DNA of 56,827 nucleotides, taken from NCBI GenBank assembly GCA_020635035.1, contig JACKAO010000012.1, positions 1-56,827 of the forward strand. The letters are read 5' to 3'. Below, piece after piece: positions 16,956 through 26,553 of the stretch. How positions within the stretch are numbered: position 1 is the first letter of the stretch; each line of letters opens with the position of its first letter. The notes below the pieces were generated by a model. It searched no databases and had not been told where the DNA came from. It saw only the letters and a program-made list of their open reading frames with translations. Made by a program: the position numbers and the translations under genes. The stretch is from Calditrichia bacterium. Its GTDB lineage: Bacteria > Calditrichota > Calditrichia > Calditrichales > J004.

Positions 16956-18992
16956 ATGAAGATACTACACTTATTTAAATGGTTTAGTCTCATATTCTCA
17001 ATGCTGTTATTTGCAGCCTGCGGTTCCAGTGAACAGGTTACGTCACCAGATGGGCAGATTAAAGTCACTTTTTTGCTTAAAAAAGGCATTCCATATTACA
17101 ATGCAGAATACAAAGGGCAAAGGGTCATCAGCGATTCAAGATTAGGATTTGTTTTAAAAGATAATCCTGCCTTTACCAGCGGATTTAGCCTTGTAAAGAA
17201 ATCTGAATCGACTTTTGATGAAACATGGACTCAGCCCTGGGGTGAAGTTAAGGATATACGAAATCATTACAATGAGATGATGATATCGTTGCTTGGCGCG
17301 AACGAAGCAGAGCTGAGAATCGTTTTCAGAATCTTTAATGATGGTGTTGGTTTTCGCTACGAAATACCTGACCAAAAATCACTGTCAGATTTTGAGATTC
17401 TTGATGAGTTAACCGAGTTTAATCTAAGCGGAGACCATAAAGCCTGGTGGATTGGAGCTTACCAGGATAACCGTTACGAATACCTTTACACATCTACCCC
17501 GATCAGTGAAATGGATACAGTTCACACACCATTAACAATGGAAACCGCTGATGGTTTATATCTTAGTATACACGAAGCAGCACTTGTTGACTATGCCAGC
17601 ATGACGATCGCATCACTTCCCGGCAATACATTAAAAGCGGATCTTGTGCCCTGGTCAGATGGAGTAAAAGTAAAGACATCGGCTCCGATGAAAACACCCT
17701 GGCGTACCATTCAGATTGCTGAAAAACCAGGTGATCTAATCACATCTTACCTTATTCTGAATTTAAACGAACCAAACAAACTGGGTGATACCTCGTGGAT
17801 TGAGCCCGGCAAATACGTGGGTATCTGGTGGGAAATGCACCTGGATAAATCTACCTGGTCCCAGGGGCCAAGACACGGTGCCACAACACAAAAGACAAAA
17901 AAATACATGGACTTTGCAGCGAAGTATGGTTTTAAAGGTGTTCTTGTGGAAGGCTGGAATATTGGCTGGGATGGTGACTGGATTAAAAACGGCGATAAGT
18001 TCAGCTTTACACAGGCGTATGATGATTTTGACATCGAAGCGGTAACAGCATATGCAGCGAACAAAGATGTCGGTTTGATCGGGCATAATGAAACCGGTGG
18101 AGCAGTGATGAACTATGAAGCACAGCTTACGGATGGTTTTAAGATGTACAACAGCCTGGGCGTAAAAGCTGTTAAAACGGGTTATGTCAATTATGCACGC
18201 GGCATAAAAAGAATGGACGAAAAAGGTGAAATTCAGAACGAGTGGCACCACGGACAGCACATGGTTCAGCATTATCAGAAAGTTGTTGATGAAGCGGCCA
18301 AATATCACATTATGGTGGATGTACATGAACCAATCAAGGCTACAGGCTTGCGCCGAACCTATCCCAATATGATGACGCGGGAAGGTGCCCGCGGCCAGGA
18401 ATTTAATGCCTGGTCAGCTGATGGTGGTAACCCGCCTGAGCATGAAACGATCCTGCCCTTTACCCGCTTGCTGGGTGGGCCGATGGACTTTACACCCGGG
18501 ATATTTGATTTAACTTATGAAAAAGAAAAGCCCAATAATCGTGTAAATACAACACTTGCCAAGCAGTTGGCAGAGTATGTTGTGCTATACAGTCCGCTGC
18601 AAATGGCGGCCGACCTGCCGGAGAACTATGAAAAAAATCTCAAACCATTTCAGTTTATCCGGGATGTTCCCTGTGACTGGCAGGATACCAGGGTTCTCAA
18701 CGCGACAATTGGAGATTATGTTACGATCGTTCGGAAAGATCGTCATAGTGCGGACTGGTACCTGGGAAGTGTTTCAGATGAAAATTCCAGAAGTCTGGAT
18801 ATCACTCTAGATTTTCTTGAACCGGGAAAAACCTACACTGCCCAAATTTACAGGGATGCCGATGATGCGGATTGGAAAAGCAATCCCTATGCTATCGCCA
18901 TTGACGAAACAAGTGTGACAAACATGTCAAAATTAACTTTAAAGCTGGCTGCCGGTGGAGGCACAGCAATTAGGTTTAAAATAGATAATTAA
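16956..18992 (+). CDS. GH97 alpha-glucosidase-like lipoprotein (SusB type)
   Basis: The lipoprotein signal (lipobox FAAC) is followed by the GH97 layout: an N-terminal beta-sandwich (about 25-275), a (beta/alpha)8 barrel (about 280-560) and a C-terminal beta domain. Recognisable motifs are GIWWEMHL, LVEGWNIGWDGDW (E332), GHNETGG (E379), VDVHEPIKATG (E458), MTREGARGQE (E482) and GGPMDFTPG. E458 and E482 have the same 24-residue spacing as the catalytic E508/E532 of Bacteroides SusB, as I remember them, which favours the inverting alpha-glucosidase subgroup over the retaining alpha-galactosidase subgroup. It should trim oligosaccharides at the cell envelope. It is the first gene after the HTCS. 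Confidence 0.92.
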   Translation: MKILHLFKWFSLIFSMLLFAACGSSEQVTSPDGQIKVTFLLKKGIPYYNAEYKGQRVISDSRLGFVLKDNPAFTSGFSLVKKSESTFDETWTQPWGEVKDIRNHYNEMMISLLGANEAELRIVFRIFNDGVGFRYEIPDQKSLSDFEILDELTEFNLSGDHKAWWIGAYQDNRYEYLYTSTPISEMDTVHTPLTMETADGLYLSIHEAALVDYASMTIASLPGNTLKADLVPWSDGVKVKTSAPMKTPWRTIQIAEKPGDLITSYLILNLNEPNKLGDTSWIEPGKYVGIWWEMHLDKSTWSQGPRHGATTQKTKKYMDFAAKYGFKGVLVEGWNIGWDGDWIKNGDKFSFTQAYDDFDIEAVTAYAANKDVGLIGHNETGGAVMNYEAQLTDGFKMYNSLGVKAVKTGYVNYARGIKRMDEKGEIQNEWHHGQHMVQHYQKVVDEAAKYHIMVDVHEPIKATGLRRTYPNMMTREGARGQEFNAWSADGGNPPEHETILPFTRLLGGPMDFTPGIFDLTYEKEKPNNRVNTTLAKQLAEYVVLYSPLQMAADLPENYEKNLKPFQFIRDVPCDWQDTRVLNATIGDYVTIVRKDRHSADWYLGSVSDENSRSLDITLDFLEPGKTYTAQIYRDADDADWKSNPYAIAIDETSVTNMSKLTLKLAAGGGTAIRFKIDN

Positions 18993-19048
18993 TACAGCGT
19001 TTAACTAATGGTTTGCAAAAAAGAAGTTTTATCATTTATTACTTTAAT

Positions 19049-19053
19049 GGAGG
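19049..19053 (+). promoter_or_regulatory. Ribosome binding site fixing start 19058
   Basis: GGAGG lies 4 bases before ATG 19058. It decides against a longer frame opening at 19013 and exposes a clean signal peptide. Confidence 0.75.
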
Positions 19054-19057
19054 CTTT

Positions 19058-21535
19058 ATGAAGAATTTTGTTATTCTGTTTTTAGTGGTTCTATATGTTC
19101 CGGGATTGATCCTGGGGCAGGCTGTTGTTCAGTCGTTTGATACACAATTAGATGCCAGCTATTTCCGGTTTGAAACTTCCGGTGCAGATGCTGCTAAAAA
19201 TTTTATAGTCCAGACTCTGGATGAAGAAAATTATGCAGAAGGCACAGGAGCTATGAAAATGGAATGGAGTGTGGAAAATAGCCAGTCCTGGGGTGGCTAT
19301 GTAAAGCTGGATTATATGGCTCCGGCTTCGGAAGTGATGGATTTTTCAGCATACGACAGTATTGCTTTCTGGTACAACAATATTGTTGCACAAAGTCTGC
19401 CGGGAAGGGTGCATGTCCGGTTTGAATTGTATGATGTGTCGCATGCGTCTCCATCGGTTACAAGTAATTCGCAGACGGAATATTATTATTCATTTGAATA
19501 TATTCTGGACCAGGAAGCCGGCTGGAATGAATGGGTACTTCCGCTTGAAGCAAGGGCTGATGCCTGGAATGGTGAAGCTTTCAACCGCACCGGTTGGGCT
19601 GGAATAGTTGGAAATGATTTCCTGGATTCGGATAAGATAAAGGGCTTTGGAATTGAATTATCAATAAGCGGAACAGGAGAAGGAGATGTGGCAACAGGGA
19701 CCCTTCTGTTTGACGGTCTGACTCTTAAAGGATCAAAAAATGCACTTGGCGAAAACCCGGGATTTGAAGATGGTATGGCAGGTTGGGCCAGCGATAAACA
19801 GGCTGAAAGTGAATATGTGGAAGTTAAATCGGCCGGGTCGCATTCAGGTACAAATTACCTGGAAATTGGTGTGGCTGATAATGCCTGGGCTGTCGCCTAT
19901 CGTGAGACTTCTGTGGCTGTTGCTGAAAAAGATGAATGGAAATTAAGTGCCTGGATCAAAGATGTTTCTGCAGAATATCCAGGTGGTGATTTTGCTGCAC
20001 TTAAAATGGAAGCAAAAGATGCAAATGGTACTATTATTGAATTTTGGGAAGATGTGGCGCAGGGTATCTCTGCAGATTGGCAGCTTTTTTCAACATCGCA
20101 TATAATGCCGGCAGGAGCCACCCAATTAACAGCTGTTCTTGTTGGTTCTAAATGGACCAACGATGGCAAAGCGGCAGCCTATGGTTTTGATGATGTTGTG
20201 CTGATCAGTCTTGGTCAGGTTGATGAAACACCACCGGACGCCCCGACTCAGGTTACCGCTCTGCCAAATGTTTCCCAGTATTTTAATCTTGTTTCATGGA
20301 TTGATGTGCCGGGTGAATCCAATGAAACATATAATGTTTATGCCAGCCTGAATCCGATCAATTCGCTGGATGACCCTGGTGTTGAGCAGATTGCAGCAGG
20401 TGTGGGTGAAGATGCACAATCAGCTATTCATTACCTTATCTATCCCCTGAAAGAAAAAGAACTAACCTATTATTATGCCGTCGAATGTGTGGACAAGGTT
20501 GAAAATGTCGGACCCATTGCGGTTTCTTCAGGGATTAAAAATGTAGCCGACGCGGTGCCTACGATCTCATTAAATCCTCCTGCTGATTTTGCGGCAGATG
20601 GTGATTTAAGTGAATGGTATGATTCAGATATCATGCCCTTCGAATTTGTCGCAACCGTTAGTCACACCGCGGGCGGATCGTTTGTAGATGAGAATGATCT
20701 TGTTTCAGCTGTGTTTATGGCTGTGGATGACGACTTTTTGTATATGGCATTTGATGTATTTGACGATATCTTCAGTTTTGATCCGGTTGGCAATTTCTGG
20801 GAAGATGATATGGCCGAAGTGTATATAGGTTTGTATAATAAAGGTATGTATAAGCATAACGGATTCTTACGCGGGGAAGAACCGGATTACAAATTTATTC
20901 ACCTGGCTGACCGTGTTTTTACGGAGCAGTTTGGCAGCCAGAGCAATCCGCTTTATTTTAATGGTAATAAAAACTATGCTTATGTTACGCTCGACCCGGA
21001 TTGGTCAATCGAAATAAAGGTACCGCTGGATTCACTTCTGCAAGACGGGGCATCAGGCGATAAGCGCTTTCACCCGGTTAATGGTATGAAATTGCCGCTT
21101 GATATCGCATTCCATGATTCAGACAGTCCGAATGTACGTAATGGGATTATGTCCTACTCACCGTTTAACAATGATAATTCTTACCAGGGGGCACAGAATT
21201 GGTATCATACCTGGGTTGGTGATACTAACCAGATGGTGACGGGTCTTGAACAGAAAACGGGTAAACCGCTTAATGCGTTTGACTTAAAACAGAATTATCC
21301 CAATCCCTTTAACCCAACAACTACGATTGAATATAACCTGGCATATAATACTTCTGTTAAAATTACTGTATTCAATATGCTTGGACAGCAGATTAAAGTT
21401 TTAGTCGATGGCAAACATACTGCCGGAACGCACCTTGTAAACTTTGATGCAACGCATTATGCGAGCGGTGTGTATTTTTACCAGATTGAAGCCGGTGATT
21501 TTGTCCAGATTCGTAAAATGTTACTGGTTAAATAA
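19058..21535 (+). CDS. T9SS-sorted multidomain carbohydrate-binding protein
   Basis: This 825-residue secreted protein has a signal peptide (MKNFVILFLVVLYVPG to LGQA). A beta-sandwich of about 220 residues follows, with a carbohydrate-binding-module-like fold, and then a second galactose-binding-like domain (about 225-385, starting NPGFEDGMAGWASD). Next come a fibronectin-like segment (about 390-490) and a CBM9-like sugar-binding domain (about 505-720; ADGDLSEWYDSD, FLYMAFDVFDD, WEDDMAEVYIG). The final domain is a type IX sorting domain (QNYPNPFNPTTTIEYNL to VQIRKMLLVK). No catalytic domain is recognisable. It likely tethers or presents glycans at the cell surface for the neighbouring hydrolases. 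A strong terminator follows at 21544. Confidence 0.85.
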   Translation: MKNFVILFLVVLYVPGLILGQAVVQSFDTQLDASYFRFETSGADAAKNFIVQTLDEENYAEGTGAMKMEWSVENSQSWGGYVKLDYMAPASEVMDFSAYDSIAFWYNNIVAQSLPGRVHVRFELYDVSHASPSVTSNSQTEYYYSFEYILDQEAGWNEWVLPLEARADAWNGEAFNRTGWAGIVGNDFLDSDKIKGFGIELSISGTGEGDVATGTLLFDGLTLKGSKNALGENPGFEDGMAGWASDKQAESEYVEVKSAGSHSGTNYLEIGVADNAWAVAYRETSVAVAEKDEWKLSAWIKDVSAEYPGGDFAALKMEAKDANGTIIEFWEDVAQGISADWQLFSTSHIMPAGATQLTAVLVGSKWTNDGKAAAYGFDDVVLISLGQVDETPPDAPTQVTALPNVSQYFNLVSWIDVPGESNETYNVYASLNPINSLDDPGVEQIAAGVGEDAQSAIHYLIYPLKEKELTYYYAVECVDKVENVGPIAVSSGIKNVADAVPTISLNPPADFAADGDLSEWYDSDIMPFEFVATVSHTAGGSFVDENDLVSAVFMAVDDDFLYMAFDVFDDIFSFDPVGNFWEDDMAEVYIGLYNKGMYKHNGFLRGEEPDYKFIHLADRVFTEQFGSQSNPLYFNGNKNYAYVTLDPDWSIEIKVPLDSLLQDGASGDKRFHPVNGMKLPLDIAFHDSDSPNVRNGIMSYSPFNNDNSYQGAQNWYHTWVGDTNQMVTGLEQKTGKPLNAFDLKQNYPNPFNPTTTIEYNLAYNTSVKITVFNMLGQQIKVLVDGKHTAGTHLVNFDATHYASGVYFYQIEAGDFVQIRKMLLVK

Positions 21536-21543
21536 TAAATTCT

Positions 21544-21579
21544 AAATCCTGCTTCCCTGTTGCGGGGGCAGGATTTTTT
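21544..21579 (+). terminator. Rho-independent terminator
   Basis: AAATCCTGC pairs with GCAGGATTT, with a further CCC/GGG pairing inside the loop, followed by a run of T. It sits 9 bases after the preceding stop codon and 9 bases before the next start, separating the two carbohydrate genes. Confidence 0.9.
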
Positions 21580-21587
21580 GCTTATTA

Positions 21588-22859
21588 ATGGATAAGTGTT
21601 CAAATAACGAAAGTATCTCTGTGCAAATTCTTAATATCCTTTTAAAGTTTTTTCTTTTGTTGATATTCTTTGCCTGTTCTGATAAAGCCACAAACCCTGA
21701 AAAAGATGATTTCACACTTCAGGTGTTTGAACCGGTTGCTGTCAGTAAAAGTAACTCAATAAAAGTATACATGCATTATATGCCCTGGTTTGCTTCAAAG
21801 GAAATTGACGGGCAATGGGGCAGCCACTGGACCATGGCAAACCGAAATCCTGATATTGTTGATCTTAATAATCAAAGGGAAATTGCATCGCATTATTATC
21901 CGCTTATTGGTCCATACTCTTCGGCTGATAAAGATGTGATCGAATATCATCTTTTGTTAATGAAACTGGCTGGAATCGATGGCGTATTTCTCGATTGGTA
22001 TGGTACATTTGTTCTGAATGATTACAGCCGTAATCTTCAAAATTCTGAAGCATTGATTGATATGCTGGATGAGACTGGGCTGAAATTTTCCATTGTTTAC
22101 GAAGATTATACAGCTGAAAATGTAGTGAATGCCAGTTTAGCAAATTCTGCTGTTCTTGCTGCAAAAACAGATATAAAATATATGGTGCAAAATTATTGGA
22201 GTTCTGCACAATATATCAATGCGGGTGGAGGTCCTTTGCTTTTAACATTTGGTCCGCGCTTTTTCCAGACCGAATTGGAATGGTCGCAGATTTTCAATGG
22301 TATCAGTCCAAAACCGGCGTTTTTAACTTTGTGGAACGAATCCATGGAAGCAGGCAGTAATGCCCGTGGCGAGTTTGCCTGGGTTTATAAAAACAATCTT
22401 ACCGATCTTGAAAATTTCTATAATAACCGGGCGCCTGGTCAGGAAATTGCAATTGCAGCTGCTTATCCGGGTTTTAACGATTATTATAAAGAAGGTGGCT
22501 GGGGAGAGCAGGTAGGATGGGAAATTGCTCACAACGAAACAGCAACATTGTCGTCAACTCTGCAACTGGCAGAGCAATCAGGATTATCAATGCTGCAGCT
22601 GGTAACCTGGAACGATTTCGGTGAAGGTACAATGCTGGAACCAACCGTTGAGTTTGGATATACTTTCCTTGAAAAAATTCAGGAATTCACAGGAGTTAGT
22701 TACAGTGTTCAGAACCTGGAACAAATAAAGAGACTATACGACCTGCGTAAACAGTACAAAAATGATGCAAAAATACAAGTTAAGCTAGATCAGGTGTTTT
22801 ACTATTTTGTTTCATTACAACTGGATAAAGCAGAGCAGTTATTGAAAGAATTTGGATAA
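21588..22859 (+). CDS. GH71/99-like glycoside hydrolase, lipoprotein form
   Basis: A paralogue of the enzyme at 9035. The N-terminal hydrophobic stretch ends in a lipobox-like IFFACS, so it is probably a lipoprotein. The ATG at 21588 leaves an unusually long polar leader, and GTG 21621 would give a tidier signal. The catalytic domain shows HYMPWF, GSHWTM, ASHYYPLIGPYSS, DGVFLDWYG, LLLTFGPRFF and TWNDFGEGTMLEPT, with D343 and E346 in the acidic pair of the family. No type IX sorting domain is present. Having one released or T9SS-anchored copy and one lipoprotein copy suggests two cellular sites for the same chemistry. It is preceded and followed by strong terminators, so it may be its own transcript, although no clear promoter is visible. 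Confidence 0.85.
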   Translation: MDKCSNNESISVQILNILLKFFLLLIFFACSDKATNPEKDDFTLQVFEPVAVSKSNSIKVYMHYMPWFASKEIDGQWGSHWTMANRNPDIVDLNNQREIASHYYPLIGPYSSADKDVIEYHLLLMKLAGIDGVFLDWYGTFVLNDYSRNLQNSEALIDMLDETGLKFSIVYEDYTAENVVNASLANSAVLAAKTDIKYMVQNYWSSAQYINAGGGPLLLTFGPRFFQTELEWSQIFNGISPKPAFLTLWNESMEAGSNARGEFAWVYKNNLTDLENFYNNRAPGQEIAIAAAYPGFNDYYKEGGWGEQVGWEIAHNETATLSSTLQLAEQSGLSMLQLVTWNDFGEGTMLEPTVEFGYTFLEKIQEFTGVSYSVQNLEQIKRLYDLRKQYKNDAKIQVKLDQVFYYFVSLQLDKAEQLLKEFG

Positions 22860-22867
22860 GCTTATAT

Positions 22868-22908
22868 AAAAAATCCCGGACTTTTAATGAAAGAAGCCGG
22901 GATTTTTA
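22868..22908. terminator. Bidirectional terminator between GH71/99-like gene and katG
   Basis: AAATCCCGG (22871-22879) pairs with CCGGGATTT (22897-22905), with A-rich sequence on the left and T-rich on the right, so it can work on both strands. It lies between two convergent genes. Confidence 0.9.
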
Positions 22909-22937
22909 CTATAGATATTTCTTGTTTTGTTAACTGT

Positions 22938-25133
22938 TTAAGCCAGATCAAATCGATCAAGATTCATAACTTTGGTCCAGGCTTTCACAAAATCTTTAAC
23001 AAATTTTTCTTTAGAATCAGAGCTTCCATAAATCTCAGCCAAAGCTCTTAACTGCGAATTTGATCCAAAGATCAAATCGACTCTTGTACCGGTCCATTTC
23101 AGATTTCCCGTTTTGCGGTCACGGCCTTCGAAAACATCTTCATCTTTCTCAGACGCTTTCCATGTTGTACCAAGATCAAGCAGATTAACAAAAAAATCAT
23201 TGGTCAGTGTTCCGGCATTTTCTGTAAAGACACCATGTTTTGTCTGTCCAAAATTTGTGTCAAGAACACGCATACCACCAACAAGCACGGTCATTTCCGG
23301 GGCTGTAAGATTTAATAATTGTGCCTTATCAACAAGTAATTCTTCAGCGGAAACAGAATATTTGGTTTTCTGATAGTTACGGAATCCATCTGCTGCCGGT
23401 TCAAGAACATCAAATGAATCAACATCGGTTTGTTCCTGGGTGGCATCGGCCCGGCCCGGGGTAAATGGCACCGTAATATCATGACCGGCGTTTTTTGCAG
23501 CCTGTTCCACTGCAGCGCCACCGGCCAATACAATCAGATCAGCTAATGATACTTTTTTGTTGCCGGATTGTGCAGAATTAAAATCTTTTTGAATACCTTC
23601 CAGTGTATTCAAAACTTTTGCTAATTGATCGGGTTGATTGACTTCCCAGTCTTTTTGCGGGGCGAGTCGAAGGCGTGCGCCATTAGCACCACCACGTTTA
23701 TCAGAACCACGAAAAGTGGATGCGGATGCCCATGCTGTTGAAACCAACTGGGAAACAGATAATCCGGATGCAAGAACTTTTGCCTTAAGGTCATGGATAT
23801 CCTGATCATTGATCAGTTCATGCGTTACTGCAGGAATTGGATCCTGCCAGATAAGGTCTTCAGCAGGAACTTCCGGGCCAAGATAACGGGATTTGGGTCC
23901 CATATCACGATGGGTAAGTTTAAACCAGGCTCGAGCAAAAGCATCTGCAAATTCATCCGGATTTTCATGAAAGCGTCTGGAAATTTTTTCATAAATGGGG
24001 TCCATACGCATCGCCATATCTGCCGTTGTCATTATTGGCGCGTATTTTTTAGACGAGTCATGGGCACCCGGAACCATATCTTTGTCAGCAACATTTTTTG
24101 CCACCCATTGATTAGCTCCTGCAGGACTCTTCGTCAGTTCCCATTCGTAACCGAATAACATATCAAAATAACCATTATCCCATTTAGTAGGATTAGGTGT
24201 CCAGGCACCTTCTATACCGCTTGTGATTGTATCATCACCTTTGCCTGTAGCAAATTTACTTTTCCAGCCGAGTCCCTGTTCTTCAATAGGAGCAGCTTCA
24301 GGCTCAGGGCCAAGAAGGGCAGCATCTCCTGCGCCATGTGTTTTGCCAAAAGTGTGACCGCCTGCGGTAAGGGCAACAGTTTCTTCATCGTTCATGGCCA
24401 TTCTGGCGAAAGTTTCCCGAATATCTTTCGCTGATGCCAATGGGTCAGGATTGCCATCCGGACCTTCCGGGTTTACATAAATGAGTCCCATTTGCACAGC
24501 AGCCAAAGGATTTTCAAGATCACGGTCACCTGAATAGCGGCTCTTAGGTTTGTCACTAGTCGCCAGCCATTCGGATTCGGCTCCCCAGTAAATATCTTCT
24601 TCCGGCTGCCAGACATCTTCACGGCCGCCTGCAAATCCAAAGGTCTTAAATCCCATTGACTCAAGCGCGCAATTCCCTGCAAGAATCATCAAATCTGCCC
24701 ATGAGATTTTATTGCCGTATTTTTGTTTGATTGGCAGCAGCAGAAAGCGTGCTTTATCAAGATTCACATTATCGGGCCAGCTGTTAAGTGGTGCAAAACG
24801 CTGTGTACCGGAACCGGCTCCACCACGTCCGTCACCTGTCCGGTAGGTACCGGCGCTGTGCCATGCCATACGAATAAATAATCCACCGTAATGGCCATAA
24901 TCTGCCGGCCACCAATCCTGTGAGTCGGTCATTAATGCATAAAGGTCTTTTTTGATTGCTTCGAGATCAAGTTTTTTGAATTCTTCTGCATAATTAAAAT
25001 CTTCATCCATTGGGCTGGACATTTTTGAGTTCTGATGCAAAATGTTAAGATTTAACTGGTTTGGCCACCAGTCACGGTTCGTTGTACCCCTTCCGGCGGA
25101 ATGATTTACCGGGCATTTACCTTCTTTGCTCAT
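22938..25133 (-). CDS. katG: Catalase-peroxidase
   Basis: KatG is a bifunctional heme enzyme that removes hydrogen peroxide. The 731-residue protein contains both the active N-terminal and the inactive C-terminal peroxidase halves. Active-site residues are in place: R88, W91 and H92 in RMAWHSAGTYR, Y219 in GLIYVNPEG and M245 in ARMAMNDEE. These complete the Trp-Tyr-Met adduct needed for catalase activity. The proximal heme ligand is H260 (AGGHTFGKTHGAG). There is no signal peptide, so it is cytoplasmic. AGGAG precedes the ATG. It is divergent from ridA across a 262-bp spacer that must hold its promoter, and ends at a bidirectional terminator shared with the convergent neighbour. Confidence 0.98.
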   Translation of the reverse strand: MSKEGKCPVNHSAGRGTTNRDWWPNQLNLNILHQNSKMSSPMDEDFNYAEEFKKLDLEAIKKDLYALMTDSQDWWPADYGHYGGLFIRMAWHSAGTYRTGDGRGGAGSGTQRFAPLNSWPDNVNLDKARFLLLPIKQKYGNKISWADLMILAGNCALESMGFKTFGFAGGREDVWQPEEDIYWGAESEWLATSDKPKSRYSGDRDLENPLAAVQMGLIYVNPEGPDGNPDPLASAKDIRETFARMAMNDEETVALTAGGHTFGKTHGAGDAALLGPEPEAAPIEEQGLGWKSKFATGKGDDTITSGIEGAWTPNPTKWDNGYFDMLFGYEWELTKSPAGANQWVAKNVADKDMVPGAHDSSKKYAPIMTTADMAMRMDPIYEKISRRFHENPDEFADAFARAWFKLTHRDMGPKSRYLGPEVPAEDLIWQDPIPAVTHELINDQDIHDLKAKVLASGLSVSQLVSTAWASASTFRGSDKRGGANGARLRLAPQKDWEVNQPDQLAKVLNTLEGIQKDFNSAQSGNKKVSLADLIVLAGGAAVEQAAKNAGHDITVPFTPGRADATQEQTDVDSFDVLEPAADGFRNYQKTKYSVSAEELLVDKAQLLNLTAPEMTVLVGGMRVLDTNFGQTKHGVFTENAGTLTNDFFVNLLDLGTTWKASEKDEDVFEGRDRKTGNLKWTGTRVDLIFGSNSQLRALAEIYGSSDSKEKFVKDFVKAWTKVMNLDRFDLA

Positions 25134-25395
25134 GGGTTTCTCCTGTTTTTATTTTTTTATTATTAATGTGAGATGGTTTCAATATAGTACGATGCTTTTT
25201 ATTAAGCCAATTGATTTTAATTTTGTTTTTATAACTTTTTCTAATAATTGGTTGATTAGAAATGGTCATTGTTGACGCTTGGTAAACTTTTTAAGAATGG
25301 ATACCAATTCCTAACATGATTTAAAATTATTAAATTGAAACTCTTAAGAATTAGCAATAAACTTTATAACTAATTTAACTTTAAGAGGATTTACA
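25134..25395. promoter_or_regulatory. Divergent katG/ridA promoter region
   Basis: This AT-rich spacer of 262 bp separates two divergent genes and must carry both promoters. It includes GGATACCAATTCCTAACA at 25299-25316, which recurs with two differences at 7079-7096 in front of gmhA. I cannot assign specific promoter boxes or a peroxide-regulator operator with confidence. Confidence 0.5.
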
Positions 25396-25776
25396 ATGAC
25401 GAAAAGAAAAAGTATTACAGCGAAGGGTGCATCTTCCATAGGACCTTATAGCCATGCAATAGATGCCGATGGATTTGTTTATCTTTCCGGTCAGACTCCC
25501 ATTGATCCGCAAACAGGCAAACTTGTTGATGGGGACATAAAAGTACAGACACAGCAGGCATTTAATAATCTTTTCAATGTACTCAAATCTGCCGGACTCT
25601 CGTCAGATAATATTATTAAAGTAAATGTCTTTTTAACAGATATGGCGAATTTTAAATTAATGAATGAAATATATTCCCGGCAATTTGATGAACCATATCC
25701 TGCAAGGACCACAATCGGGGTTAAGGAATTACCGCTTGGTGCTCTTGTTGAAATTGAAATGGTTGCCAAAAGGTAA
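25396..25776 (+). CDS. ridA: RidA family enamine/imine deaminase
   Basis: RidA hydrolyses reactive 2-aminoacrylate and other enamine/imine intermediates released by PLP enzymes, producing the keto acid and ammonia. At 126 residues it has the normal family length. It carries GPYSHA near the N-terminus, GQTPIDPQTG, and the conserved arginine R104 in YPARTTIG with E119 in the end strand ALVEIEMVA. It is cytoplasmic and works as a trimer in characterised members. AGAGGA lies upstream of the ATG. Divergent orientation with katG suggests a shared stress context, which is inference. Confidence 0.95.
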   Translation: MTKRKSITAKGASSIGPYSHAIDADGFVYLSGQTPIDPQTGKLVDGDIKVQTQQAFNNLFNVLKSAGLSSDNIIKVNVFLTDMANFKLMNEIYSRQFDEPYPARTTIGVKELPLGALVEIEMVAKR

Positions 25777-25881
25777 TCCATGTTTAAAAGCTTACTAAAA
25801 CAAATGAAATTTTTTCTTCATCTTATTAAAATATTGTAACTTCACCAAAAACTAATGTGGAACTAAAATTACATAATACAG

Positions 25882-26553
25882 ATGTATAAATTTTATTGTA
25901 TTGCCTTCCTGATTACTTTTACTCTTTTTCTTTCCTGCAGCAACAGTATGTCATCTCCTGATGGAATAATTTCCGGAGAAGTAAGTGATATTGATGGGAA
26001 CATCTACAAAACAGAAAAAATTGGCAAACAATGGTGGATGACAGAAAATCTAAAGGTGACACGTTTTAGCAATGGCGATAGCATTCGCATCATTTCAAAC
26101 AATAATGAGTGGAGTAAACTACGCAGTGCCGGATATTGTAACTATGGAGATGATACTTCAAATGTAGCAGTCTTTGGCAGATTATATAACTGGTATGCGG
26201 TAAATGATAATCGTAATCTTGCTCCAGAAGGATGGCATGTTGCCAGTGATGAAGATTGGCAGCAGCTGGAAATGTATTTTGGGATGCCGCACTCACAGGC
26301 AGATTCAATTGGATTTCGGGGAAGTGATGAAGCCGCAAAATTGAAAGAAAGTGCGTTTGCTGTTATACCTTCTGGATTTAGGGAGCCCGATGGTGATTTT
26401 GCACAAATCGGAACCTTTGCCTATTGGTGGTCATCGACTGAATTCTGTACGCTGAATGCCTGGTTGCGCGGTATGTCCATAAATTATGGTAAAATAAGCC
26501 GTAACTTCGATTCCAAAATCCAGGGATTTAGCGTTCGCTGTGTTAAAGATTAA
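25882..26553 (+). CDS. FISUMP-domain lipoprotein
   Basis: A lipoprotein signal with lipobox FLSC precedes a domain of about 190 residues. It matches the Fibrobacter succinogenes major paralogous (FISUMP) family: GNIYKTEKIGKQWWMTENL, FGRLYNWYAV, APEGWHVASDEDW, YWWSSTE and GFSVRCVKD are signature segments. The family is exported and common in FCB bacteria; its function is not established, and a C-type-lectin-like surface role is often suspected. Its stop codon abuts the stop of the convergent GH92 gene with no base between. Confidence 0.92.
   Translation: MYKFYCIAFLITFTLFLSCSNSMSSPDGIISGEVSDIDGNIYKTEKIGKQWWMTENLKVTRFSNGDSIRIISNNNEWSKLRSAGYCNYGDDTSNVAVFGRLYNWYAVNDNRNLAPEGWHVASDEDWQQLEMYFGMPHSQADSIGFRGSDEAAKLKESAFAVIPSGFREPDGDFAQIGTFAYWWSSTEFCTLNAWLRGMSINYGKISRNFDSKIQGFSVRCVKD

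Noticed and set aside
17763..18326. 187-codon antisense frame over the GH97 gene
   Set aside because: Shadow of a strong GH97 coding region; Cys/His/Phe-rich translation with no domain.
22938..25133. Possible frameshift or truncation in katG
   Set aside because: Both peroxidase halves are intact, all active-site residues are found, and the length is normal.
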